A stretch of DNA of 18,848 nt, from assembly GCA_934661005.1 (NCBI GenBank), contig CAKUIK010000043.1, positions 1 to 18,848 on the forward strand, in the 5' to 3' direction. The stretch's first letter is position 1. Each line of letters opens with the position of its first letter. Made by a program: the position numbers and the translations under genes. Shown here piece after piece: positions 14,662 to 18,848 of the stretch. The notes beneath the pieces are model-generated. The model had not been told where the DNA came from. It saw nothing but the letters and a program-made list of their open reading frames with translations, and did not search any database. This DNA comes from an uncultured Slackia sp. Lineage in GTDB: Bacteria; Actinomycetota; Coriobacteriia; Coriobacteriales; Eggerthellaceae.

Positions 14662-15336
14662 TTACTCCAATTCGCCCGAGGCTTGGAACCACACGACAGA
14701 GCCGACGAACTCCACCGTGTGGTCGTCGCCCGCGATCACGATGTCCTCGTAGCCCTCTTCCCACGAGTCGGGGGAGAGCACGAGCACCGACGAGCCCTTG
14801 TAGAGCCTGCGCATCACGTAATCGGCGCCGTCGATGCTCACGACCGCTATGGAGCCGTTCGTCGGGCGCTGCGTCGGGTCGATGAGAATGTAGGAGCCTT
14901 CCGGGTAGATCTTCGACATGCACTGCCCCTCGACCTGCAGGAAGTACGCCCCCTTGTGGCGCTCCCATACCTCGTACGGCAGCGAGATGCGCTCATCGAG
15001 AACCTGGGGCTCCTGCGCGTCGCCCGCGTGAACCTTGCCCAGGAGGGGAAGGTATGCCTTGCGAGGTTCGGGAGGCGTGATTGCGCCGGGAACTTGTTTA
15101 ATGCGCGGCTTTTTTGTTACTGGGTCGATGAGGGTCATTCCGCCCTCTTCGATGATGTTGCTCTTTGTTATGCCGTAGCATGAGGCCATTCTCTCGATAG
15201 CGCCCATCCTCGGCTCGCTGTAGCCGTTTTCCCATTTCGATACGGCGTTTTCTGTAACGCCAGCAATTTCGGCAAGCTCGCGCTGCGTGACATGAAAAAT
15301 CGCACGTAGCGCTTTTATGTTCTCAGCGATGCTCAT
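14662..15336 (-). CDS. CI-type prophage repressor, HTH plus S24 (LexA-like) domain
   Basis: A 224-residue repressor. Residues 5-60 form an XRE-type HTH (TQRELAEIAGVTENAVSKWE, 17-36). Residues 95-220 form an S24/LexA-like domain with an Ala-Gly cleavage-type site (VHAGD, A104-G105). At the catalytic position the usual GDSM is GQCM (C139), and the usual Lys is Arg (MRRL, about 176), so RecA-stimulated self-cleavage is uncertain. The start at 15336 has AGGAG at good spacing. It should keep the prophage silent by binding the divergent promoter region shared with the cro-like gene, where 16-bp operator-like repeats lie. The AbiF module follows it on the same strand. Confidence 0.92.
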   Translation of the reverse strand: MSIAENIKALRAIFHVTQRELAEIAGVTENAVSKWENGYSEPRMGAIERMASCYGITKSNIIEEGGMTLIDPVTKKPRIKQVPGAITPPEPRKAYLPLLGKVHAGDAQEPQVLDERISLPYEVWERHKGAYFLQVEGQCMSKIYPEGSYILIDPTQRPTNGSIAVVSIDGADYVMRRLYKGSSVLVLSPDSWEEGYEDIVIAGDDHTVEFVGSVVWFQASGELE

Positions 15337-15350
15337 GCGTAATCTCCTTA

Positions 15351-15366
15351 GCAGTAATTATTTTCC
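15351..15366. promoter_or_regulatory. operator-like site O1
   Basis: GCAGTAATTATTTTCC matches 13 of 16 bases of sites O2/O3. It lies 15 bp upstream of the repressor start and overlaps its likely 5' untranslated region, fitting autoregulation. Confidence 0.6.
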
Positions 15367-15369
15367 ATA

Positions 15370-15375
15370 ATTCTA
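15370..15375 (-). promoter_or_regulatory. candidate -10 box of the repressor gene
   Basis: The minus strand reads TAGAAT, 34 bp before the repressor ATG. No clear -35 box is seen, so the promoter may need activation or be weak. Confidence 0.35.
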
Positions 15376-15387
15376 GTAAAAAGATTC

Positions 15388-15416
15388 TTGACGCGATACA
15401 GGAATTTAATTACTGT
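15388..15416 (+). promoter_or_regulatory. rightward early promoter with operator O2 over the -10 box
   Basis: TTGACG (15388-15393), 17-bp spacer, TACTGT (15411-15416). The 16-bp site GGAATTTAATTACTGT (15401-15416) covers the -10 box, so repressor binding there would block RNA polymerase. The predicted start near 15423 leaves a short leader before GTG 15440. Confidence 0.75.
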
Positions 15417-15439
15417 ATGCAATGTCGAAAGGAGGAAGC

Positions 15440-15637
15440 GTGAAGTCACTTCGCTCAGTTAGAGAAAGCAAGGGCGTGACGAAGGTCGCTATGGCGAATG
15501 CTTTGGGTATTACCGAAAAGACCTATTCAGCGTACGAAAAGAACCCTGGTTGCATCAAAATCGATACAGCGAAGAAAATCGGGGAATTTCTCTCCGTTAA
15601 TGTGTCGGATATTTTTTTCGACTCAAACAGTAATTAA
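15440..15637 (+). CDS. Cro-like XRE-family HTH regulator
   Basis: A 65-residue protein made of one XRE HTH domain (SVRESKGVTKVAMANALGIT, then EKTYSAYEKN). It is the first gene of the rightward transcript, divergent from the CI-type repressor, so a Cro-like role in the lysis-lysogeny choice is inferred. GTG at 15440 is chosen because AAGGAGG ends just before it; the in-frame ATG at 15422 lies at the predicted transcript start and has no ribosome binding site. Its last codons overlap a third operator-like site. Confidence 0.85.
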   Translation: MKSLRSVRESKGVTKVAMANALGITEKTYSAYEKNPGCIKIDTAKKIGEFLSVNVSDIFFDSNSN

Positions 15638-15642
15638 ATTCC
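15627..15642. promoter_or_regulatory. operator-like site O3
   Basis: ACAGTAATTAAATTCC is the exact reverse complement of O2 (15401-15416) and overlaps the stop codon of the cro-like gene. Its distance of about 226 bp would allow looping between O2 and O3, or silencing of downstream genes. Confidence 0.65.
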
Positions 15643-15661
15643 TTAGATTACGGGAATTTTG

Positions 15662-15762
15662 CCACCGCCGGTGGGCGCCCATCCCGAGGCGCTTTCGCGT
15701 GAACCTCCGGCGCCGCATGGCCGGGTGCAGACGGCCACGGGGCGGACGCCGACCGGCGGTGG
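15662..15762 (+). ncRNA. stem-closed structured RNA element after the cro-like gene
   Basis: CCACCGCCGGT (15662-15672) and ACCGGCGGTGG (15752-15762) are perfect complements. After one G-G mismatch the helix continues with GGCG (15674-15677) and CGCC (15747-15750). Inside are GAGG/CCTC (about 15684-15704) and GGCCG-N8-CGGCC (15719-15736), giving a three-way-junction shape. No ORF fits it. It lies in the early transcript, ahead of an AAGGAGG ribosome binding site. The function is unknown (leader, regulatory RNA or protein-binding site). Confidence 0.45.
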
Positions 15763-15786
15763 CATCGGAACGGAAGGAGGTTTGCG

Positions 15787-15960
15787 ATGGAGCAGATCGC
15801 GTTCAAGGCCGGCGAGACCACGACGCGCGTCGGCAAATGCATCGTGACGGTGCACGCGGACCGCGACATTCCCGCGTCGGAAGTCGTCGCATCGGTTGCG
15901 CGGCTGGCGCGTTCGGCCGCGAAGGCCATGAAGCCGAAAGATTCGGCCAGGGCATCTTAG
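15787..15960 (+). CDS. small basic phage protein of unknown function
   Basis: A 57-residue protein (MEQIAFKAGETTTRVGKCIV...) with a beta-rich start and a Lys/Ala-rich helical end (RLARSAAKAMKPKDSARAS). AAGGAGG stands seven bases before the ATG, one of the best ribosome sites in the window, which supports it as real. I recognise no family. It is the second gene of the early rightward transcript, just after the stem-closed RNA element. Confidence 0.7.
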   Translation: MEQIAFKAGETTTRVGKCIVTVHADRDIPASEVVASVARLARSAAKAMKPKDSARAS

Positions 15961-15974
15961 ATTGGAGGACGGAG

Positions 15975-16160
15975 ATGGAGGGGCAAGCGAAAGCGTACTT
16001 CACAATCCCGCAGCTTGCCGAATTCTGCGGCGTGCCGAAGTCGGCGCTCTACGCGGCGGCTCGGAGGGGAGACCTCAAGACGGCGATGCCGAAGGGATGC
16101 GAGCGGCTGAAGCTCGTGAAGATGGAATGGTTCGAGGAATGGATCGGAGTTGGCGAATGA
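15975..16160 (+). CDS. excisionase-type helix-turn-helix protein (HTH_17-like)
   Basis: A 61-residue protein with the MerR/excisionase winged-helix pattern: AYFTIPQLAEFCGVPKSALY, AARRGDLKTAMP, then LVKMEWFEEWI. Proteins of this shape serve as excisionases (directing integrase toward excision) or as small DNA-binding regulators. GGAGGACGGAG precedes the ATG. Location in the early operon of an element with an integrase makes excisionase the leading guess, though it is far from int. Confidence 0.82.
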   Translation: MEGQAKAYFTIPQLAEFCGVPKSALYAAARRGDLKTAMPKGCERLKLVKMEWFEEWIGVGE

Positions 16161-16240
16161 TGGCTCAAAAAGAAAACGCGGCCGAGGATTGGAGCCCGAT
16201 GGCCGCGGCCTTTGGAAGAAAAACGCCGCCCGGCAGCTAA
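16157..16240 (+). CDS. possible 27-residue peptide overlapping the HTH gene
   Basis: An ATGATG start overlaps the stop of the preceding gene (translational coupling) and opens MAQKENAAEDWSPMAAAFGR... ending at TAA 16240. The last codons form one arm of a strong hairpin that works as a terminator on the other strand, so the end of this frame may be coincidental. There is no family match. Confidence 0.35.
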   Translation: MMAQKENAAEDWSPMAAAFGRKTPPGS

Positions 16241-16250
16241 CCGGGCGGCG
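16214..16250 (-). terminator. strong minus-strand intrinsic terminator
   Basis: CGCCGCCCGG (16250-16241 on the minus strand) pairs perfectly over a 7-nt loop with CCGGGCGGCG (16233-16224), followed by TTTTTCTTCC. On the plus strand no T run follows. This implies a leftward transcript arriving from 16251-16690, where no minus-strand gene is visible. Confidence 0.8.
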
Positions 16251-16627
16251 GCAGTGCTGGCCCCGCAGGATTGCGCCTGCGGGCATCGCGGGCAGAGGGC
16301 GGTTACCGACCCGCCATTTCCCGCGAAGGGCTTTTTGCCATGCTGCGCACGGCGCTAGCCCGCATCGCCTTGCCTCGCCGGGGCGCGATTAGCACCTCCA
16401 GATTGCCTGTGCCGTGCGGCTTTCGGCCTATGACGCTTGCTGGGCGCCCGACGCTGGAGTTCCGTCTCCCCGTGGCGATGCGACGCCGCCCGGGGTTCGG
16501 TACCCCCGGCTTTGTCCATCCGGCTTATGCGGAGCCACCCGCAAGGCCCGGACGGCTCACATGGGCCTCGTGCTCAAAACGTTGGCCAAAGGGACCACCT
16601 CCAACGAATCAGAGCGTGTTTTGGGCG
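16214..16627 (-). ncRNA. candidate ~410-nt structured phage RNA
   Basis: This stretch has no convincing gene on either strand and ends at a strong minus-strand terminator. Read leftward it can form CGTTGG/CCAACG (16606-16580), AGGCCC/GGGCCT, CCGGGG/CCCCGG, GGAG/CTCC, TCGCGGG/CCCGCGA enclosing GGCGG/CCGCC (16326-16286), CCCGCAGG/CCTGCGGG (16283-16262) and the terminator stem. A promoter candidate is TTTACA (16664-16659), 19-bp spacer, TAACAT (16639-16634). GC-rich DNA makes chance helices common, but the last three stems are long and contiguous. A plus-strand frame through it (16271-16663) has no ribosome binding site, so I do not call it. Confidence 0.45.
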
Positions 16628-16653
16628 CGTTCGATGTTAGTGCATGGTACTTC

Positions 16654-16667
16654 CCGTTTGTAAACGG
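16654..16667. promoter_or_regulatory. palindromic operator candidate
   Basis: CCGTTT-GT-AAACGG is a perfect palindrome, with another AAACGG at 16673-16678. It overlaps the -35 box of the leftward RNA promoter candidate and lies 23 bp before the HTH gene at 16690. That gene's product could bind it. Confidence 0.45.
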
Positions 16668-16689
16668 AATGGAAACGGAAAGGTGTCGG

Positions 16690-16893
16690 ATGTCGTTGAA
16701 AAAGCGAAGGGCCTACGCGCTGATGACGCAGGAGCAACTGGCCGAGGCGGCGGGCATATCGTCTCGCACCGTTAAGAAGATGGAAGCCAAGGGAGTGGGC
16801 AGTTCGCCTGCGCGGCAGGTTGCGAAGGTTGCCCGGTGCCTCGGGTGCACCGTGGAGGATTTGATTGGAGAAGAAGATGGCGAAAAAAAATAA
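16690..16893 (+). CDS. XRE-family HTH regulator
   Basis: A 67-residue single-domain HTH protein: RRAYALMTQEQLAEAAGISS, RTVKKMEAKG, then RQVAKVARCLGCTVEDLIGE. The ATG at 16690 follows an AAAGG site; the in-frame ATG at 16672 has none. It begins a tightly packed early gene string (overlapping the next gene by 17 bp), so it likely regulates that string or the palindrome just upstream. Confidence 0.85.
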   Translation: MSLKKRRAYALMTQEQLAEAAGISSRTVKKMEAKGVGSSPARQVAKVARCLGCTVEDLIGEEDGEKK

Positions 16894-17101
16894 CGCGCCC
16901 AAGGTTGGTAGCCAGGCGGGCGCGGCTGTAAAAAGCATTGACGATTCTACCACGTTCGCCGACGATGCGCGATTCGCCGCGCGAGCGCTCGGCGCCGGCG
17001 AGCTGCTCGAGGGGGCATCGACGCCCCGCAGGCTTTTGGGCTCGCTCGGAATCGCGATGGCGGGCATCGGCTGGGTGCTCCTGCTCGGCATCGTCCTTTA
17101 A
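16877..17101 (+). CDS. small membrane protein of unknown function
   Basis: A 74-residue protein with a polar N-terminus (MAKKNNAPKVGSQAG) and one hydrophobic C-terminal helix (LLGSLGIAMAGIGWVLLLGI, about 53-72). GGAG lies six bases before the ATG. Its start overlaps the HTH gene, suggesting coupled translation. The single tail anchor would place the N-terminal part in the cytoplasm. No family recognised. Confidence 0.65.
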   Translation: MAKKNNAPKVGSQAGAAVKSIDDSTTFADDARFAARALGAGELLEGASTPRRLLGSLGIAMAGIGWVLLLGIVL

Positions 17102-17111
17102 GGTGCTTGAA

Positions 17112-17831
17112 ATGGGATTTTACCTGCAAGACGACATGTGGGAAGGCGCGTCGGTGCTCCCGCGCAAGCAGCGCGACGAGGTCGTGGGCGCTCTCGCGCA
17201 GCTCTATTTCGACGGCACGGAGGCGCCGCTCAAGGGGGCCGCGCTGGCCGTCTTCCTCACATGCAAGGAGCGCGTCCTTATCGCGAAATCCCGCTCAGAG
17301 GCGTCGTCGCGGCCGAAGCCGCGAGCGAATCAAAAGCGGAACAAAGCGAAATCAAACGCGAATCAAAACGATATCAAACACGAATCAAAATCGGACTCTC
17401 CTATTAAAGAGGGAGAAAGAGATAGAGAAGAAGAAGACACTGACGTGTCTTCTAACCCCCCAAACCCCCCGGAGGGGGATTCGCGGGAATTCCGCGCCCT
17501 CGGCTTCGTCGACCCCGACGACCTGCCGAGCGACGAGCCGGGCGAGTTCGAGCGCTTCGCCGTGGAGTGCATCGACGCCTTCAACGCAATCACCGGCAAG
17601 GACTACCGCTCCTCGGGCGGAAAGGACTGGCTCGACCTTCGCCGCATCTACGACTCGGGGCGCACCGTCGAGGACGTGCGCAAGGTCGTCGCCGCGAAGC
17701 AGGGGCAATGGGCGGATTCCGACATGGCGAAGTTCATACGGCCGTCGACGCTCTTCGGCGCGAAGTTCGAGGAGTACCTCAACGAGGGCGAGGGGGTGGC
17801 CTCCGATGAATCGGATTGGGACTTCGATTGA
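17112..17831 (+). CDS. phage replication protein: DUF6291-like N-terminus, Phg_2220_C-like C-terminus
   Basis: A 239-residue protein in the position of lambda O. Residues 1-65 resemble DUF6291-type phage proteins (GALAQLYFDGTEAPLKGAAL). Residues 68-120 are a Lys/Asn/Glu-rich linker. The C-terminal part (about 150-230) matches the conserved phage C-terminal domain TIGR02220: FNAITGKDYRS, GRTVEDVRKVVAAKQGQW, FIRPSTLFGAKFEEYLN. Such proteins are origin-binding or primosome adaptors. AAGGTG precedes the ATG. The linker codons contain phased iteron-like repeats (17326-17390), and codon use there is AT-rich unlike the rest. The DnaC-type loader gene overlaps its end by 26 bp. Confidence 0.85.
   Translation: MGFYLQDDMWEGASVLPRKQRDEVVGALAQLYFDGTEAPLKGAALAVFLTCKERVLIAKSRSEASSRPKPRANQKRNKAKSNANQNDIKHESKSDSPIKEGERDREEEDTDVSSNPPNPPEGDSREFRALGFVDPDDLPSDEPGEFERFAVECIDAFNAITGKDYRSSGGKDWLDLRRIYDSGRTVEDVRKVVAAKQGQWADSDMAKFIRPSTLFGAKFEEYLNEGEGVASDESDWDFD
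17326..17390 (+). repeat. iteron-like repeats, candidate phage replication origin
   Basis: Six 10-bp units related to CGAATCAAAA start at 17326, 17337 (degenerate), 17347, 17359, 17369 and 17381. They are 10-12 bp apart, one helical turn. Three are identical. An A/G-rich, easily melted stretch follows to about 17440. Repeats plus an AT-rich tract inside the initiator gene is the lambda O/ori arrangement. Confidence 0.6.
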
Positions 17832-18474
17832 CGACCTGGCCGAGCGCATCGCGGGCATCCGCGCCTCGATAACGCCCGAGCGCCAGGCCGAAATCGACGC
17901 GGAGATCGCGGCCGAGCGCGCCCTCGAAGCGAGGCGCAAGGCGTTCGCGGTGGGGATGCCGAGCATCTTCGAGCGCACGCCGTTCGACGCAGCGCCGGCT
18001 AGGGCGCGCCGCTGGGCGGAAGGCGCCTGGGGCGGCTCGCCGCGCAACCTCGTCGTGATGGGTGATTCGGGCGCGGGCAAGACAAAGGTCGCATGCGCCA
18101 TCCTGGCCGAATCGGCGCCGCGCGTCCCTTGCCGGTTCGCCACCTTCGGCGACGTGCTGCGCAGCGTGCGCGACACCTACGGCGCGGAGGGCACCGAGTC
18201 CCGCGCGCTGGCGCAATGGACGGGCTGCCGAATCCTGTGCCTCGACGACATCGGCAAGGAGAAGCCGACCGCCGACGCGCTCGAAAAGCTGTTCGCGCTG
18301 CTCGACGCGCGCTACCGATCGGGCAAGCCGACGCTGTTCACGACGCAGTACCAATCGCCGAAGGAGTTGGGGCATCGGCTCATGGAGAGCGGGGGCGACA
18401 AGCCAACGGCGCAGGCGATCGTGCGCCGCGTGTTCGGCGGCGGGGAGTACCAGGCCGAAGTGGTCCACTGTTAG
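17806..18474 (+). CDS. DnaC/IstB-like AAA+ helicase loader
   Basis: A 222-residue AAA+ ATPase. A coiled, charged N-terminus (1-50, ERQAEIDAEIAAERALEARR) precedes the ATPase domain, with Walker A GDSGAGKT and Walker B ILCLDDIGKEK, then a sensor-like LFTTQYQSP and a C-terminal Arg-rich VRRVFGG. This fits phage helicase loaders that place DnaB at the origin bound by the upstream replication protein. The ATG at 17806 overlaps that gene; GGGGG lies about ten bases before it. Confidence 0.9.
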   Translation: MNRIGTSIDDLAERIAGIRASITPERQAEIDAEIAAERALEARRKAFAVGMPSIFERTPFDAAPARARRWAEGAWGGSPRNLVVMGDSGAGKTKVACAILAESAPRVPCRFATFGDVLRSVRDTYGAEGTESRALAQWTGCRILCLDDIGKEKPTADALEKLFALLDARYRSGKPTLFTTQYQSPKELGHRLMESGGDKPTAQAIVRRVFGGGEYQAEVVHC

Positions 18475-18480
18475 GAGCGA

Positions 18481-18636
18481 ATGTTGAGGATTTGGGTAGT
18501 GAGCACGGGCAGCGGCCCCGTGGCGGCGTACGACAGCTTTTCGGCGGCACGCAAGTACGCCGCGTCGCTCAAGGCCGCTGGAATCTCGATGGTCGCGGTG
18601 AGGGCCGTGAACCTCCACCGCATCGGGGCGGTTTGA
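18481..18636 (+). CDS. small phage protein of unknown function
   Basis: A 51-residue protein (MLRIWVVSTGSGPVAAYDSF...) predicted beta-alpha-beta-like, with a central helix AARKYAASLKAAG. AGGAGCGA lies right before the ATG. It starts six bases after the helicase loader stop and shares one base with the next gene's start, so it is part of the same operon. No family recognised. Confidence 0.65.
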   Translation: MLRIWVVSTGSGPVAAYDSFSAARKYAASLKAAGISMVAVRAVNLHRIGAV

Positions 18637-18848
18637 TGGCGACGGCGAGGCGCAACAAGCGCACCGGCGCTTGGGAGGTCCGCTGCTACGCGGGCGTCGA
18701 CCAAGCCACCGGCAAGAAGCGCAATCTGTCGCGCACCCTGCCGCCCGACGCGACGGGCGACGAGATCGCGGCGGCGAAGGCCGACCTCGACCGGATCGCG
18801 GCGTTCTGCCGAAGCGGCGGCGTGTCGTGGACGGTCGGCGGGCTGCTG
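18636..18848 (+). CDS. second tyrosine integrase, N-terminal part (cut by window end)
   Basis: 71 residues are visible. The beginning (KRTGAWEVRCYAGVDQATGK, RNLSRTLPPDATGDEI, then AAKADLDRIAAF) is an AP2/Arm-type DNA-binding integrase N-terminus. It has the same plan as the integrase at 11519-12625 (W-x-VR, TGKKR-type turn, then an Ala-rich helix), but the sequence is clearly different. GTVSW-like SWTVGGLL at the cut marks the start of the core-binding domain. The catalytic domain is outside the window, so activity cannot be judged. The ATG shares one base with the preceding stop. Confidence 0.75.
   Translation, partial: MATARRNKRTGAWEVRCYAGVDQATGKKRNLSRTLPPDATGDEIAAAKADLDRIAAFCRSGGVSWTVGGLL

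Noticed and set aside
16271..16663. 130-codon plus-strand frame
   Set aside because: No ribosome site or recognisable domain, dense in Arg/Pro, and it lies over strong hairpins with a minus-strand terminator; a non-coding reading is better supported, though not proven.

Overview
The window is GC-rich and compact. Protein similarities recalled from memory (coriobacterial S24-type phage repressors, RF3, SulP) fit an Actinomycetota host, most likely Coriobacteriia/Eggerthellaceae. That placement is inference; no rRNA or tRNA is present to settle it.

Left part (1-8100), mostly chromosomal genes: a PD-(D/E)XK-like DUF4365-type protein (+) converges on an orphan VirD4/TraG coupling ATPase (-). Upstream of the ATPase on the same strand is a complete ClpP-family peptidase. 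Release factor 3 (prfC, +) and a SulP anion transporter with STAS domain (+) follow, separated by low-complexity intergenic DNA and intrinsic terminators.

Middle part (8100-11518), accessory DNA: three ~150-bp elements share 27-bp inverted ends, and each end is itself a small hairpin (ACGCAC-GAA-GTGCGT). They also share an internal core (near CGACCTGGGGTTTTGCCG) at the same offset. Between them lie a decayed TetR regulator, a SAM-dependent methyltransferase with a structured leader, and an AbiEi-like/DUF559-like nuclease fusion. A 12-base piece of the core recurs just outside the integrase gene.

Right part (11519-18848), prophage or related integrative element: integrase, a membrane protein, an Abi_2/AbiF-type HEPN protein and an S24-type repressor are on the minus strand. 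Divergent from them is a cro-like gene, with three 16-bp operator-like sites. The early rightward genes follow: a small basic protein, an excisionase-type HTH, an HTH regulator, a small membrane protein, a replication protein carrying iteron-like repeats inside its gene (lambda O-like layout), a DnaC-type loader, a 51-aa protein and the start of a second tyrosine integrase.

Most interesting: (1) the AbiF-type gene is preceded by its own near-consensus promoter, a ~65-nt RNA with a C(UACG)G-capped stem, and an intrinsic terminator. This is the layout expected of an RNA-antitoxin/HEPN-toxin module, the family proposed to be ancestral to Cas13. (2) A ~410-nt ORF-poor tract at 16214-16627 has a perfect minus-strand intrinsic terminator and a run of strong hairpins, suggesting an undescribed large phage RNA. 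(3) A 101-nt stem-closed element follows the cro-like gene.
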